Source of the DNA: Polynucleobacter sp. 80A-SIGWE
Lineage (GTDB): Bacteria; Pseudomonadota; Gammaproteobacteria; Burkholderiales; Burkholderiaceae
DNA length: 64,000 bases
Assembly: GCF_018882295.1 (NCBI RefSeq)
Contig: NZ_JACVOR010000001.1
Coordinates: forward strand, 372,001 to 436,000
Reading direction: 5' to 3'
Every line of letters starts with the position of its first letter. The stretch's first letter is position 1. Below are positions 10,147 through 21,817 of the stretch, one piece after another. Position numbers and translations under genes: made by a program. A model generated the notes under the pieces. It did no database searches. It worked only from the letters and a program-made list of their open reading frames with translations, and had not been told where the DNA came from.

Positions 10147-12483
10147 ATGGCTCTACCCCCAAAAGACAAGCCGCCCTTAAATCGGCGGTTTAACCGACAG
10201 CCTGATAGACGTCCTGGTCAGCCGAGAGCGGAGCATGCCTCATCCAGAAAATCAGGAAGCAATCCCCTGATTAAGGCACTGCTAATTCTCAGCATGGTCT
10301 TTGCAGTGGTGATTACGTTGCTGTTGGGATATGCCTTCTTAATAGCAAAGCCAAATTTGCCGAAGATCTCGGCACTGGTTGATTACAACCCTAAAACACC
10401 ATTACGCATCTATACGGCTGATAAGGTTCTGATCGGTGAGTTTGGGGAGGAGCGCCGTAAGGTGATTCCTTTGAATGAAATCCCCATGAGTATGCGTAAT
10501 GCCGTCTTGGCTATTGAAGATGATCGCTTTTACTCCCACGGTGGGGTGGACTACGTTGGTATTCTTAGGGCGGCGCTCACCAATTTACGTGGCAACCTTT
10601 CTCAAGGCGCCTCAACCATCACGATGCAGGTGGCTCGGAACTTCTTCCTAAGTAATGAAAAGACCTTTAGCCGCAAGATTTACGAAGTTCTCCTGTCTTG
10701 GGAAATTGAGTCTCAATTAAGTAAAGACAAGATTCTTGAGATTTATATGAATCAGATCTTTTTGGGCCAAAGGGCTTATGGATTCTCTAGTGCAGCCCAA
10801 ATCTATTTCGGTAAAGAATTAAAAGACATCACGATTGCGGAGTCGGCGATGTTAGCTGGTTTGCCAAAAGCACCATCTGCATATAACCCGGTAAGTAACT
10901 TCCGTCGTGCCAAGATTCGCCAGGAATACATTTTGCAGCGGATGCGTGATTTGTCGTACATCACTCCCGAGCAGTATCAAGTTGCTATGGCAGAGGAGTT
11001 GCATATTCGTGGTCTTGGAAATGAATTTAGTACCCGCGCTGATTTTGCTTCTGAGATGGTGCGTCAACTACTGTTTACGCAATACGGTGAAGCAATTTAT
11101 TCCCAGGGTATCGATGTCTACACCACGATCTTGAAGGCGGATCAAGATGCGGCATATAAGGCAGTGCGTCGCGGTATTTTTGAATATGACTTACGTCACG
11201 CTTACCGTGGTCCAGAAGGATTTATTGATTTGCCAGAAGATCACGTCAAGCGTCAGCGCGCGATTGATGAGGCCTTATTGGCATACCCCCAGCTAGATGA
11301 TTTGCAGTCAGGTGTTGTGCTCGATGTCAGGCCAAAAGAAATGCAAGTGATGATTTCAACAGGGGATACGATCACACTAAAAGGCGAGGGCATGAAGCTT
11401 GCTGCCGCTTCTTTAACGGATAGCACTCAACCCAAAAAGCGTTTGCGTCCTGGAGCCATCATTAGATTACTTTCGGATGGTGGCGTTTGGAAGTTAGCGC
11501 AATTACCGCAAGTTGAAGCAGCCTTTGTCTCTATGAATGCCGAGACGGGCGCGATACTTTCCTTGGTAGGTGGTTTTGATTTCCGTCGCAATCAATTTAA
11601 CCACGTCACTCAGGCTCAGCGCCAACCAGGATCTTCATTTAAACCATTTATTTATGCTGCTGGAATTGAAAAAGGTTTCTCTCCAAGCACGATGGTGAAC
11701 GATGCGCCGCTATCTATTGGCAGTATGGAAACTGGTAGCCAAGCTTGGGAGCCAAAGAACTACGATGGCAAATATGAAGGCATGATGCGCTTGCGTACTG
11801 CTTTAGCTAAATCGAAGAACTTGGTATCTGTGCGACTCATTCGCGCCATCGGTCCATCCTATGCACAAGAATATATTCAGCGCTTTGGTTTTGAGAAGGA
11901 GAAGCATCCGCCTTACTTAACTATGGCTTTGGGTGCGGGCTCTGTAACTCCGCTGCAAATGGCTTCTGCTTACAGCGTGTTTGCTAACGGCGGCTATCGT
12001 GTAGATCCATTCTTAATTAATAAGATGATAGATTCAAAAGGAACAGTTTTATTTGAAGCCAAGCCTACCCATGCTCGAGAAGATGCACCTCGCGTATTAG
12101 ACGCAAGAACTGCATTTGTGATGGATAGTATGTTGCAAGAGGTTACCAAGACTGGAACCGCGGGAAGTGCGAGAGCGAAATTGGGTCGCAGTGATGTCGC
12201 GGGTAAAACAGGTACAACCAATGATTCTCATGATGCTTGGTTTGCGGGATACAACCCGAAGGTAGTAGCTATTGCCTGGATTGGATTTGACAAGCCAGCT
12301 AGCTTAGGTGATCGTGAGACTGGTGGCGGTCTTGCTTTGCCAATGTGGATTTCTTATATGAGTACTGCGCTGAAGGATGAGCCACAACAAGGTCGTGAAG
12401 TACCTGCAGGCGTCACCCAAGTTGATGGCGATTGGTTTATCCCGGAGTTTTCTAATAACGGTGGTGTGCGCGAACTGCAGTAG
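10147..12483 (+). CDS. mrcA: Penicillin-binding protein 1A
   Basis: Bifunctional class A peptidoglycan synthase anchored in the inner membrane. The 778-residue protein has a basic cytosolic tail and one transmembrane helix (about residues 45-65). The glycosyltransferase domain has EDDRFYSHGGVD, GASTITMQVARN and IYMNQIFLGQRAYG. An OB-like insert follows, then a transpeptidase domain with SSFK in PGSSFKPF, SKN in AKSKNLV and KTGT in AGKTGTTND. It diverges from the secretin block, the same arrangement as mrcA next to pil/hof genes elsewhere. The RAYT gene starts 12 bases after its stop. Confidence 0.96.
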   Translation: MALPPKDKPPLNRRFNRQPDRRPGQPRAEHASSRKSGSNPLIKALLILSMVFAVVITLLLGYAFLIAKPNLPKISALVDYNPKTPLRIYTADKVLIGEFGEERRKVIPLNEIPMSMRNAVLAIEDDRFYSHGGVDYVGILRAALTNLRGNLSQGASTITMQVARNFFLSNEKTFSRKIYEVLLSWEIESQLSKDKILEIYMNQIFLGQRAYGFSSAAQIYFGKELKDITIAESAMLAGLPKAPSAYNPVSNFRRAKIRQEYILQRMRDLSYITPEQYQVAMAEELHIRGLGNEFSTRADFASEMVRQLLFTQYGEAIYSQGIDVYTTILKADQDAAYKAVRRGIFEYDLRHAYRGPEGFIDLPEDHVKRQRAIDEALLAYPQLDDLQSGVVLDVRPKEMQVMISTGDTITLKGEGMKLAAASLTDSTQPKKRLRPGAIIRLLSDGGVWKLAQLPQVEAAFVSMNAETGAILSLVGGFDFRRNQFNHVTQAQRQPGSSFKPFIYAAGIEKGFSPSTMVNDAPLSIGSMETGSQAWEPKNYDGKYEGMMRLRTALAKSKNLVSVRLIRAIGPSYAQEYIQRFGFEKEKHPPYLTMALGAGSVTPLQMASAYSVFANGGYRVDPFLINKMIDSKGTVLFEAKPTHAREDAPRVLDARTAFVMDSMLQEVTKTGTAGSARAKLGRSDVAGKTGTTNDSHDAWFAGYNPKVVAIAWIGFDKPASLGDRETGGGLALPMWISYMSTALKDEPQQGREVPAGVTQVDGDWFIPEFSNNGGVRELQ

Positions 12484-12495
12484 TTCGTTTTAGCA

Positions 12496-13200
12496 ATGGC
12501 AAGGCAAGCGCGCACCATTATTCCCGGCCAAGCAATGCATGTCATGGTTCGCGGCAATAATCGAGAAGTTCTTTTTTTTAACGATGCGGACCGCCGTATT
12601 TATTTAGATTGGTTGCGAGAAGCTGCAAAGCAATTTGGGAGTGCAGTCCACGCTTTTGCTTTGATGCCCAATCATGTTCATCTCTTGATGACTCCCCAAA
12701 ACGCAGATTCGCTTGCTAAGACGATGCAATCTCTAGGCAGGCGTTATGCCCAGTATTTCAACCAACAGCACCATCGCTCAGGAACTATTTGGGAGGGCCG
12801 CTATCGCTCCTCACTAATAGACCCAGACTATTTTTTACGCTGCCAACGCTATATTGAGTTAAATCCTGTGAGGGCTGGTTTTGAATCTAGCCCCCAAGAT
12901 TCGACCTGGACCAGTTTTGCTTCCCACATTGGCGGCAATGCAGAGCCTTGGCTGGTTGATCACCAGCACTTTTGGAAATTGGGTAATACCCCTTTTGAAA
13001 GACAAATGACTTGGGCGGCATTTGTGAAGGAAGGCGCCCCACATTGGGAGGATCGTCAAATTACTGAGGCATTAGTGAGATCTAAACCTTGGGTAAGCGA
13101 CATTTACGCTAAAAAGCTATTTAAAGATAACCCCGATCAAACCTTAATTCGATATCGTGGCCGTCCTAAGAAATTAATATCAATTAATTCAACAACTTAG
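12496..13200 (+). mobile_element. REP-associated tyrosine transposase (RAYT), Y1 family
   Basis: A 234-residue single-strand transposase of the IS200/IS605-like RAYT group. The first half carries HVMVRGNNRE, the HUH motif in MPNHVHLLMTP, GTIWEGRYRSSLID and YIELNPVRAG. The catalytic tyrosine is likely in RRYAQYFNQ. The C-terminal part is poorly conserved and ends in a basic RGRPKK segment. It is intact and has an ATG start right after mrcA. A REP-like inverted repeat lies 48 bases downstream. RAYTs are single-copy, domesticated-like elements that move REP sequences rather than themselves. Confidence 0.85.
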
Positions 13201-13247
13201 ATAATTCTCTAAGGATTGGGTGGTTAACTGTTTGGCCATGAAGTGAC

Positions 13248-13308
13248 GACTCTGTCCCTTTTATGTCAATTCATTTTGGTGCTGACCCAATTTAAATGGG
13301 ACAGACTC
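13248..13308. repeat. REP-like imperfect inverted repeat next to RAYT
   Basis: The left arm (13248-13264, beginning gactctgtccc) and the right arm (13292-13308, ending gggacagactc) are inverted copies differing at about two positions across the conserved core. Roughly 28 bases lie between them. The position directly after the RAYT gene and the GGGACAGACTC core suit a REP pair handled by that transposase. No second copy was noticed elsewhere in the window. Confidence 0.6.
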
Positions 13309-13394
13309 ATTTTATTTCTATTGCATCAGCATGGGTATTCACCTATATTTGATCCTCCAAAAGTAATCAGGCCCCAAGGGCACACGGAAATACC

Positions 13395-16300
13395 ATGACT
13401 AGACAAATGAATACAGACCTTCGTCCAATCGCACAGGGTCTCTACGATCCACAAAATGAGCACGATGCTTGTGGCGTTGGATTCGTCGCTCACATCAAGG
13501 GCAAGAAGTCACATGAGATTGTTGCTCAAGGATTGAAAATTCTTGAGAACTTAGACCACCGGGGCGCAGTTGGTGCTGACCCATTGATGGGTGATGGTGC
13601 TGGAATTTTGATTCAGGTTCCCGATACTTTGTATCGCGAAGAAATGGCTAAGCAAGGTATCGAATTGCCACCATTCGGTGAGTACGGCGTCGGCATGATT
13701 TTCTTGCCTAAGGAGCATGCCTCTCGTTTGGCTTGCGAGCAAGAGTTAGAGCGCACTGTTCGTCTAGAAGGTCAGGTTGTATTGGGTTGGAGAGATGTAC
13801 CCATTGATGTGAAATTGCCAATGTCTCCAACTGTACAAATGACAGAGCCATTTATCCGTCAAATTTTTATTGGACGTGGCCGCGACATCATGACGACTGA
13901 TGCGCTTGAGCGTAAGTTATATGTGATTCGTAAAACTGCAAGTCATGCAATTCAAGATTTACATTTAAAGCATGGCAAAGAATATTTTGTTGCATCAATG
14001 TCCGCTCGCACCATTGTTTACAAGGGTTTGCTGTTAGCCAACCAAGTGGGCGCGTATTACAAAGATTTGCAAGATCCACGTACTGTATCTGCATTGGCAT
14101 TAGTGCATCAACGCTTCTCAACAAATACTTTCCCAGCATGGGAATTGGCTCACCCATATCGCATGATTGCGCACAATGGTGAGATCAACACTGTTAAAGG
14201 TAACGTCAATTGGGTGAATGCACGCGAAGGTGCTATCAGCTCTCCAGTGTTGGGCGATGATCTTAAAAAATTATGGCCACTGATTTATCCAGGTCAATCT
14301 GACACAGCTTGTTTTGATAACTGCTTAGAGTTGTTGGTGATGTCCGGTTATCCATTGGCACAAGCCATGATGATGATGATTCCAGAAGCGTGGGAACAAC
14401 ATGCATTGATGGATGAAAACCGCCGTGCATTCTACGAATACCATGCAGCAATGATGGAGCCATGGGATGGCCCTGCTGCGATGGCATTTACAGATGGCCG
14501 CCAGATTGGCGCCACCCTTGACCGTAATGGTTTGCGTCCAGCGCGCTACTACGTAACTGATGATGACTTGGTCATCATGGGTTCAGAAGCTGGCGTATTG
14601 CCAATTCCAGAAAGCAAGATTGTTCAAAAATGGCGCTTGCAACCAGGCAAGATGTTCATGATTGATATGGAGCAGGGCCGCATTATTGATGACGTTGAAT
14701 TAAAAGATGCTGTCTCTAAAGCGAAGCCATATAAGAGCTGGATCGATGCAGTGCGCGTGAAGCTCGATGAAGTTGATGCAAGCAAAGATGACTTAGTGGA
14801 TGAAAAAACCACGATTCGTCCAGCAGCTAAATTATTGGATCGCCAGCAGGCTTTTGGTTACACCCAAGAAGATATTAAGTACCTCATGGCGCCAATGGCC
14901 ATGAATGGCGAAGAGGCAATTGGATCAATGGGTAACGATAGCCCATTAGCCGTGCTCTCCAATAAGAACAAGCCACTCTATAACTACTTCAAACAATTGT
15001 TTGCGCAGGTGACCAATCCTCCGATTGACTCTATCCGCGAAAACATGGTGATGTCTTTAGTGTCTTTCATTGGACCTAAGCCGAATTTGTTGGATACCAA
15101 CAATATCAACCCACCAATGCGCTTGGAAGTAAGTCAGCCGATTTTAGATTTTGACGACATGACTAAGATTCGTCACATTGGTCATTACACCAATGGCAAG
15201 TTCCGCTCATATGAGTTGGATATTTGCTACCCAGCTTCTTGGGGCAAAGCAGGTATCGAAGCTCGCTTGGCATCTTTGTGTGCCGAAGCGGCTGATGCAG
15301 TCCGCTCTGGTTACAACATCTTGATCGTGAGCGATCGTCAGGTTGATGAGCAGCATGTGGCAATCCCTGCGTTGTTGGCAACTTCAGCGATTCATCAGCA
15401 CTTAGTAGAAAAAGGTTTGCGTACTAGCGTTGGCCTCGTTGTTGAAACTGGCAGCGCGCGTGAGACACATCACTTCGCACTCCTGGCTGGATATGGCGCT
15501 GAAGCAGTTCATCCGTACTTAGCAATGGAAACTTTGGCTGAAATGGCTAAAGGTCTATCTGGCGATTTGTCAGCAGAAAAAGCTGTAAAGAATTTTGTCA
15601 AAGCGGTTGGTAAGGGCTTGCAAAAAGTGATGTCCAAAATGGGTATCTCTACTTACATGTCTTACACCGGCTCACAGATTTTTGAAGCGATTGGTTTAAA
15701 TAAAGACGTTATTGACCATTACTTCAAAGGCACTCCATCTAATGTGGGCGGTATTGGTGTATTCGAAGTGGCTGAAGAAGCATTGCGTATGCATCAGTCT
15801 GCTTTTGGTAATGATCCAGTTCTCACTAATATGCTTGAAGCTGGTGGTGAGTATGCTTTCCGTATTCGTGGTGAGAACCATATGTGGACTCCAGATACGA
15901 TTGCGAAGTTGCAGCACTCCACTCGTATTGGTATCGATAAGGGCTATCAAACCTATAAAGAGTACGCCAACATCATCAATGACCAAACTAAGCGTCAGAT
16001 GACATTGCGCGGCTTGTTTGAGTTCAAGATTGATCCAGCAAAAGCGATTCCATTGGATGAAGTCGAATCCGCAAAAGAAATCGTCAAACGTTTTGCAACG
16101 GGCGCGATGTCTTTAGGTTCGATCTCTACTGAAGCGCATGCTACTTTGGCAATTGCCATGAACCGTATTGGCGGCAAGTCCAATACTGGTGAAGGTGGTG
16201 AAGATCCAAATCGTTATGTGAATGAGCTCAAAGGCATTCCTATTAAGAAGGGTGAGACCTTAGCCAGCATTTTGGGTGATGATGTTGTTGAAGCAAACAT

Positions 16301-18140
16301 TCCTTTGCTTGATGGCGATTCATTGCGCTCCAGAATTAAGCAGGTTGCTTCAGGTCGTTTTGGTGTAACTACTGAATACCTCCGCTCTGCTGATCAGATT
16401 CAGATCAAGATGGCTCAAGGTGCTAAGCCGGGTGAAGGCGGTCAGTTGCCAGGCGGCAAAGTGTCCGATTACATCGGTAAGCTACGTTTCTCTGTGCCAG
16501 GCGTTGGTTTAATTTCTCCTCCTCCGCACCACGATATTTACTCCATTGAAGATATTGCCCAGTTAATTCATGATCTGAAGAACGTGAACCCAGCTGCTGA
16601 TGTATCTGTGAAGTTGGTTTCTGAAGTCGGTGTTGGCACGATTGCTGCCGGTGTTGCCAAAGCGAAAGCGGATCACGTCGTGATCGCTGGACATGACGGC
16701 GGTACCGGCGCATCACCACTATCTTCTATTAAGCATGCTGGTTCCCCATGGGAATTGGGCTTGGCTGAAACTCAACAAACATTAGTACTCAATGGTTTGC
16801 GTAGCCGTATTCGCGTGCAAGCCGACGGTCAAATGAAAACTGGTCGTGACGTCGTGATCGGCGCCTTATTGGGCGCGGACGAGTTTGGTTTTGCAACAGC
16901 ACCATTGGTTGTTGAGGGTTGCATCATGATGCGTAAGTGTCATTTGAATACCTGCCCAGTTGGCGTTGCAACACAAGATCCAGAATTGCGTAAAAAGTTT
17001 TCTGGTAAACCAGAGCACGTTGTGAACTTCTTCTTCTTTATTGCGGAAGAAGTGCGCGAGATCATGGCTCAACTTGGTATTCGTAAGTTTGATGATTTGA
17101 TCGGACGCGTTGACTTCTTGGATACCCGCAAAGGTATTGAGAATTGGAAAGTGCATGGCTTGGATTTCAGTAAGATTTTTGCTGAGCCGAATGTTGGTCA
17201 AGATGTGCCTCGCTACCAGGTTTTGACACAAGAGCATGGTTTGGGCAGTGCGCTCGACAATGTTCTGATCGAGAAGAGTGAGCCTGCGCTACAACGTGGC
17301 GAAAAAGTTTCTTTCATCGTTCCAGTGAAGAACGTGAACCGTACTGTTGGCGCAATGCTCTCCGGAGAAATTGCTCAACGTTATGGCCATGCCGGCTTGC
17401 CTGATGACACCATCCACATTCAATTGAACGGCACTGCTGGTCAAAGTTTCGCAGCCTTCTTGGCGCGCGGCATCACCTTGGACTTGGTTGGTGACGGTAA
17501 TGACTACGTTGGTAAGGGCTTATCTGGTGGGCGTGTGATTGTGCGTGCGCCTCATGAGTTCCGTGGAGATACAGCCAAGAACATCATTGTTGGTAACACT
17601 GTTCTCTACGGTGCAATCGGCGGCGAAGCATTCTTCAACGGCGTTGCTGGTGAGCGTTTTGCAGTTCGTAACTCTGGCGCCACAACAGTAGTTGAAGGTA
17701 CCGGTGATCACGGTTGTGAATACATGACTGGCGGTACTGTGGTTGTGTTGGGTGCAACTGGCCGTAACTTTGCGGCAGGTATGAGCGGCGGAATTGCTTA
17801 TGTTTACGACGAAGATGGCCTCTTTGAGAAGCGTTGCAATACCAGCATGGCGACTTTGGAAAAAGTATTGCCATCTGCTGAACAGATTGCCAAGATGCCT
17901 CAGTCACAGTGGCATGCCCCTGTTGATGTGAAGGACGGTGGCGAGCGTATGACCGATGAGCAAATTCTGAAGGGCTTGATCGAGCGTCATTTCCGCCACA
18001 CCGGTTCAGAGCGTGCAAAAGCACTCCTGGCCGATTGGGAAAATGCCCGCGGTCGTTTTGTGAAAGTGCTGCCTACTGAGTACAAGCGTGCTCTAGGTGA
18101 GTTGTGGGAAAAAGCGCAAAACAAAACTGTTGCAGCTTAA
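13395..18140 (+). CDS. gltB: Glutamate synthase (NADPH) large subunit
   Basis: Converts 2-oxoglutarate and glutamine to two glutamates with electrons from GltD. The 1581-residue protein has all four domains. The N-terminal amidotransferase nucleophile is Cys26 in DACGVGF, implying a 25-residue propeptide. A central domain and the FMN-binding synthase domain follow ([24 protein letters not shown]), with the 3Fe-4S cluster cysteines in [15 protein letters not shown]. The C-terminal domain is a beta-helix ([21 protein letters not shown]). An alternative ATG lies four codons in. gltD follows 38 bases later. Confidence 0.97.
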   Translation: MTRQMNTDLRPIAQGLYDPQNEHDACGVGFVAHIKGKKSHEIVAQGLKILENLDHRGAVGADPLMGDGAGILIQVPDTLYREEMAKQGIELPPFGEYGVGMIFLPKEHASRLACEQELERTVRLEGQVVLGWRDVPIDVKLPMSPTVQMTEPFIRQIFIGRGRDIMTTDALERKLYVIRKTASHAIQDLHLKHGKEYFVASMSARTIVYKGLLLANQVGAYYKDLQDPRTVSALALVHQRFSTNTFPAWELAHPYRMIAHNGEINTVKGNVNWVNAREGAISSPVLGDDLKKLWPLIYPGQSDTACFDNCLELLVMSGYPLAQAMMMMIPEAWEQHALMDENRRAFYEYHAAMMEPWDGPAAMAFTDGRQIGATLDRNGLRPARYYVTDDDLVIMGSEAGVLPIPESKIVQKWRLQPGKMFMIDMEQGRIIDDVELKDAVSKAKPYKSWIDAVRVKLDEVDASKDDLVDEKTTIRPAAKLLDRQQAFGYTQEDIKYLMAPMAMNGEEAIGSMGNDSPLAVLSNKNKPLYNYFKQLFAQVTNPPIDSIRENMVMSLVSFIGPKPNLLDTNNINPPMRLEVSQPILDFDDMTKIRHIGHYTNGKFRSYELDICYPASWGKAGIEARLASLCAEAADAVRSGYNILIVSDRQVDEQHVAIPALLATSAIHQHLVEKGLRTSVGLVVETGSARETHHFALLAGYGAEAVHPYLAMETLAEMAKGLSGDLSAEKAVKNFVKAVGKGLQKVMSKMGISTYMSYTGSQIFEAIGLNKDVIDHYFKGTPSNVGGIGVFEVAEEALRMHQSAFGNDPVLTNMLEAGGEYAFRIRGENHMWTPDTIAKLQHSTRIGIDKGYQTYKEYANIINDQTKRQMTLRGLFEFKIDPAKAIPLDEVESAKEIVKRFATGAMSLGSISTEAHATLAIAMNRIGGKSNTGEGGEDPNRYVNELKGIPIKKGETLASILGDDVVEANIPLLDGDSLRSRIKQVASGRFGVTTEYLRSADQIQIKMAQGAKPGEGGQLPGGKVSDYIGKLRFSVPGVGLISPPPHHDIYSIEDIAQLIHDLKNVNPAADVSVKLVSEVGVGTIAAGVAKAKADHVVIAGHDGGTGASPLSSIKHAGSPWELGLAETQQTLVLNGLRSRIRVQADGQMKTGRDVVIGALLGADEFGFATAPLVVEGCIMMRKCHLNTCPVGVATQDPELRKKFSGKPEHVVNFFFFIAEEVREIMAQLGIRKFDDLIGRVDFLDTRKGIENWKVHGLDFSKIFAEPNVGQDVPRYQVLTQEHGLGSALDNVLIEKSEPALQRGEKVSFIVPVKNVNRTVGAMLSGEIAQRYGHAGLPDDTIHIQLNGTAGQSFAAFLARGITLDLVGDGNDYVGKGLSGGRVIVRAPHEFRGDTAKNIIVGNTVLYGAIGGEAFFNGVAGERFAVRNSGATTVVEGTGDHGCEYMTGGTVVVLGATGRNFAAGMSGGIAYVYDEDGLFEKRCNTSMATLEKVLPSAEQIAKMPQSQWHAPVDVKDGGERMTDEQILKGLIERHFRHTGSERAKALLADWENARGRFVKVLPTEYKRALGELWEKAQNKTVAA

Positions 18141-18178
18141 TCAATATAGATATTAAGAAAAGATACTAAGGATTCGAT

Positions 18179-19642
18179 ATGGGTAAGGTCACTGGATTTA
18201 TGGAGTTTGAGCGCGTAGATGAAACCTACGAAGCTCCCGTTAAACGCCTCCATCACTACAAAGAGTTCGTTGCGGCATTAACGGATGAAGAAGCTAAAGT
18301 ACAGGGCGCACGCTGTATGGATTGCGGCATTCCGTTTTGCAATAACGGTTGCCCTGTGAATAACATCATTCCTGATTTCAATGACTTGGTATTTCACAGT
18401 GATTGGAAGAATGCATTAGATGTTTTGCAATCAACTAATAACTTCCCTGAATTCACTGGCCGCATCTGCCCAGCACCTTGCGAAGCTGCATGTACTTTAG
18501 GAATCAATAGTGACGCGGTTGGTATTAAGTCAATCGAGCACGCCATTATTGATAAGGGTTGGGAAAATGGTTGGGTTAAGCCGCAGCCATCCAAAACCAA
18601 GACCGGTAAGAAAGTAGCTGTTGTTGGCGGTGGTCCTGCTGGTATGGCAACTGCTCAGCAATTAGCGCGCGTGGGTCACGACGTTACCGTATTTGAAAAG
18701 AATGATCGTGTTGGCGGATTGTTACGCTACGGCATTCCTGATTTCAAGATGGAAAAATGGTTGATCGATCGTCGTGTTGAACAGATGCAGGCTGAAGGCG
18801 TGAAGTTTGAGACTGGCGTATTCGTGGGTAAAGAGGCGATTGGTGCTGAAGTTAAAAACTATTCCAAAAAAACCGTTTCACCTGATCAGTTGATGAAAGA
18901 TTTTGACGCTGTTGTGATTAGCGGTGGATCTGAGCAGCCACGTGACTTGCCAGTCCCTGGTCGCGAGTTGAAGGGCGTTCATTACGCTTTGGAATTCTTG
19001 ATTCCGCAGAACAAAGAAAACGCAGGCGATTTCAAAAATGAAATTTCTGCAGCTGGTAAGCATGTAGTAGTAATTGGTGGTGGTGATACTGGATCTGATT
19101 GCGTGGGAACATCCAATCGTCATGGTGCCGCCAAGATTACTCAGTTTGAATTGTTGCCACAGCCACCAGAAACTGAAAACAAGCCTTTGGTATGGCCTTA
19201 CTGGCCAACCAAGTTGCGTACATCTTCCTCTCACGAAGAAGGTTGTGAACGTGATTGGTCTGTTGCTACAAAGCGTTTTGAAGGTAAAGACGGTAAATTA
19301 GAGAAATTAATCTGTGTGCGCTTGGAGTGGAAAGACGGCAAGATGTCAGAAATGCCAAATTCTGAATTTGAGATCAAGGCAGATTTAGTGTTCTTGGCCA
19401 TGGGCTTTGTATCACCTGCAGCACAAGTTCTGAATGCCTTTGGTGTGGAAAAAGACGCTCGCGGCAATGCAAAAGCCACAGTTGACGGCCAAAATGCCTA
19501 TCAAACCAACGTTCCAAAGGTATTTGCTGCTGGCGATATGCGTCGCGGACAATCTTTGGTAGTTTGGGCGATTCGTGAAGGTCGTCAAGCCGCTCAGGCA
19601 GTAGACGAGTATTTAATGGGGTCTTCTGTTCTACCGCGATAA
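18179..19642 (+). CDS. gltD: Glutamate synthase small subunit
   Basis: FAD- and NADPH-dependent partner that feeds electrons to GltB through two 4Fe-4S clusters. The 487-residue protein shows cluster cysteines in [14 protein letters not shown] and [13 protein letters not shown]. The FAD Rossmann motif is [16 protein letters not shown], the NADPH motif is [12 protein letters not shown], and the C-terminal FAD contact is [18 protein letters not shown]. Length and order match the family. It lies directly behind gltB and 10 bases before mlaF. Confidence 0.97.
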   Translation: MGKVTGFMEFERVDETYEAPVKRLHHYKEFVAALTDEEAKVQGARCMDCGIPFCNNGCPVNNIIPDFNDLVFHSDWKNALDVLQSTNNFPEFTGRICPAPCEAACTLGINSDAVGIKSIEHAIIDKGWENGWVKPQPSKTKTGKKVAVVGGGPAGMATAQQLARVGHDVTVFEKNDRVGGLLRYGIPDFKMEKWLIDRRVEQMQAEGVKFETGVFVGKEAIGAEVKNYSKKTVSPDQLMKDFDAVVISGGSEQPRDLPVPGRELKGVHYALEFLIPQNKENAGDFKNEISAAGKHVVVIGGGDTGSDCVGTSNRHGAAKITQFELLPQPPETENKPLVWPYWPTKLRTSSSHEEGCERDWSVATKRFEGKDGKLEKLICVRLEWKDGKMSEMPNSEFEIKADLVFLAMGFVSPAAQVLNAFGVEKDARGNAKATVDGQNAYQTNVPKVFAAGDMRRGQSLVVWAIREGRQAAQAVDEYLMGSSVLPR

Positions 19643-19652
19643 TATCGAGGAT

Positions 19653-20519
19653 ATGAACAGTAGCCACTCCAACTCGGTGGAAGTGAAGCAAAAAACCTCT
19701 AGCGGTGGCCATGGCGAAGTTGTAGTTCAAATTAAGGACGTCAACTTTTCCTACGCCCCTGGTGAGCGGCAGATTTTATCGGGACTCAATATGGAGTTCC
19801 GTCGCGGCCAAGTTGTTGCAGTGATGGGCGGCTCCGGTTGTGGCAAGACGACTATTCTGAGACTCATTGGTGGCCAGTTCGCCGCGCAGTCTGGTCAAGT
19901 TTTATTCGAAGGCCATGACATTGGAAAAATGAACGGCAGTGAATTAATGGCGGCCCGTCGTCGCATGGGAATGCTCTTTCAGTTCGGCGCACTCTTTACT
20001 GACCTCAGTGTTTTTGAAAACGTTGCCTTTCCTCTGCGTGAGCACACCGATTTAAGCGAAGAGCTATTACGCTCTTTGGTCCTTATGAAGCTCAATGCAG
20101 TTGGCTTACGTGGCGCACGCGATTTAATGCCTGCACAGATTTCTGGTGGTATGGCACGCCGTGTTGCTCTAGCAAGAGCGATTGCGCTTGATCCACCCTT
20201 GATCATGTACGACGAGCCCTTCGCAGGCTTGGATCCTATTTCTTTAGGAATTACTGCACGCTTGATTCGGGATCTGAATCAAGCTCTAGGTGCAACGAGC
20301 CTATTGGTCACACATGATGTTGAAGAAACATTTGAAATTGCCGATTACGTTTATTTCATTGCTAATGGTCGCATTGGTGCTGAGGGCACTCCAGAAGAGT
20401 TGAGTCGTTCGAGCGATCCTTTTGTGCGCCAATTCCTGGATGCTTCACCGGATGGCCCTGTACCTTTTCACTATCCAGGTCAAAGCCTTGCAGAAGATTT
20501 TGGGGTGAGCTTGAAATGA
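19653..20519 (+). CDS. mlaF: Phospholipid transport ATP-binding protein MlaF
   Basis: ATPase of the MlaFEDB inner-membrane complex, which moves phospholipids between inner and outer membranes to keep outer-leaflet asymmetry. The 288-residue protein has Walker A GGSGCGKTT, a Q-loop in MLFQFGALF, signature ISGGMARRVALAR and Walker B LIMYDEPFAGLDP, then the switch histidine in LLVTHDVEE. An extra N-terminal stretch of about 25 residues precedes the ABC domain. Its stop overlaps the mlaE ATG by 4 bases. Confidence 0.94.
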   Translation: MNSSHSNSVEVKQKTSSGGHGEVVVQIKDVNFSYAPGERQILSGLNMEFRRGQVVAVMGGSGCGKTTILRLIGGQFAAQSGQVLFEGHDIGKMNGSELMAARRRMGMLFQFGALFTDLSVFENVAFPLREHTDLSEELLRSLVLMKLNAVGLRGARDLMPAQISGGMARRVALARAIALDPPLIMYDEPFAGLDPISLGITARLIRDLNQALGATSLLVTHDVEETFEIADYVYFIANGRIGAEGTPEELSRSSDPFVRQFLDASPDGPVPFHYPGQSLAEDFGVSLK

Positions 20520-21313
20520 GCATCCTGAATAAAGCCGTAGATCTTTTCGGCGACCTCGGTTTTTTTGTTCGTCGCAACTTAACTAGTCTTGGTCTAGCTG
20601 CACGCATGTTCGCTGCAGTGATTTGGCGTTCCGGATTTTTATTAAAAAGACCCCGCTTAGTTTCTGATCAGATCCTTTTTGTCGGTAATCACTCATTTGT
20701 AATCATTGCGGTATCTGGTTTATTTGTTGGATTTGTTTTGGGATTGCAGGGTTATTACACTCTCAATCGTTATGGTTCTGAACAGGCCCTAGGTTTATTG
20801 GTTGCGCTATCACTCACTCGTGAATTAGGGCCAGTAATTACTGCACTTCTATTTGCGGGTCGTGCCGGCACATCCCTTACTGCAGAGATTGGCTTGATGA
20901 AAGCCGGTGAGCAGCTCAGTGCTATGGAAATGATGGCGGTAGATCCATTGAGTCGGGTGATTGCGCCGCGCTTGTGGGCGGGCATTATTGCGATGCCGAT
21001 TTTGGCTACGATCTTTACGGCGGTTGGTGTGATGGGCGGCTACTTTGTTGGGGTTCCCTTAATTGGGGTTGATTCAGGCGCCTTCTGGTCCCAGATGCAG
21101 GGCGGGGTAGATCTCTTCTCTGATATTGGCAATGGCCTGATTAAAAGTTTGGTGTTTGGTGTAGCGGTGACCTTCATAGCGCTGTATCAAGGCTATGAGG
21201 CAAAACCTACGCCTGAGGGCGTATCGCAAGCCACCACTAGAACAGTGGTGATTTCCTCCTTATCGGTTTTAGCGCTGGACTTCTTGCTTACCGCAATGAT
21301 GTTCTCGAATTAG
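20516..21313 (+). CDS. mlaE: Phospholipid transport permease MlaE
   Basis: Permease subunit of the Mla phospholipid ABC system. The 265-residue integral membrane protein has five to six hydrophobic segments and family signatures LTRELGPVITALLFAGRAGTSL, AEIGLMKAGEQLSAM and EAKPTPEGVSQATTRTVV. Overlap with mlaF implies coupled translation. mlaD follows after 21 bases. Confidence 0.94.
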   Translation: MSILNKAVDLFGDLGFFVRRNLTSLGLAARMFAAVIWRSGFLLKRPRLVSDQILFVGNHSFVIIAVSGLFVGFVLGLQGYYTLNRYGSEQALGLLVALSLTRELGPVITALLFAGRAGTSLTAEIGLMKAGEQLSAMEMMAVDPLSRVIAPRLWAGIIAMPILATIFTAVGVMGGYFVGVPLIGVDSGAFWSQMQGGVDLFSDIGNGLIKSLVFGVAVTFIALYQGYEAKPTPEGVSQATTRTVVISSLSVLALDFLLTAMMFSN

Positions 21314-21334
21314 AAAGAATAAACTGGAACTCTT

Positions 21335-21817
21335 ATGAGAAAAAGTGCAATTGATGTTTGGGTCGGAATCTTTGTAGCTATTGGCTTACTAGCTGCTTTG
21401 TTTCTAGCATTGAAGGTCGGCAATATGAATGCCGTTTCCTTTGCGCCTACTTACAAAATTTCTGCGCGCTTTGACAATATCGGTGGATTAAAGCCGCGTG
21501 CACCAGTCAAAAGCGCTGGGGTAGTTGTTGGCCGTATTGCTAATATTTCTTTTGATGACAAGACTTATCAGGCAACCGTCACTATGACCATCGAAGATAC
21601 CTATAAGTTCCCTAAAGATTCTTCTGCAAAGATTTTGACCTCTGGTTTGTTGGGTGAGCAATACATTGGACTTGAGGCTGGTGGTTCTGATGATATGTTG
21701 TCTGCTGGAGATAAGATTACCCAGACTCAGTCTGCCGTGGTTTTAGAAAACCTCATTAGTCAGTTCTTATATAACAAGGCGGCCGATAGCGGTAAAGATA
21801 AGGGTGCTGAAAAGTAA
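21335..21817 (+). CDS. mlaD: MCE-domain protein MlaD
   Basis: Membrane-anchored MCE protein that forms a hexameric ring channel over MlaE and accepts or gives lipid to MlaC. The 160-residue protein has one N-terminal transmembrane helix (WVGIFVAIGLLAALFLAL), then a single MCE domain with FDNIGGLKPRAPVKSAGVVVGRI and TSGLLGEQYIGLE. A short charged C-terminal tail ends at a TAATG junction, where the stop shares one base with the mlaA start. Confidence 0.94.
   Translation: MRKSAIDVWVGIFVAIGLLAALFLALKVGNMNAVSFAPTYKISARFDNIGGLKPRAPVKSAGVVVGRIANISFDDKTYQATVTMTIEDTYKFPKDSSAKILTSGLLGEQYIGLEAGGSDDMLSAGDKITQTQSAVVLENLISQFLYNKAADSGKDKGAEK

Noticed and set aside
13248-13308. The inverted repeat after the RAYT read as a terminator
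   Set aside because: The arms are about 28 bases apart and lack a T tract; a REP pair fits better.
15712-16002. A 96-residue plus-strand open frame and several minus-strand frames inside gltB
   Set aside because: They overlap a well-conserved, full-length gltB in another frame, have no plausible motifs, and reflect codon bias shadows.
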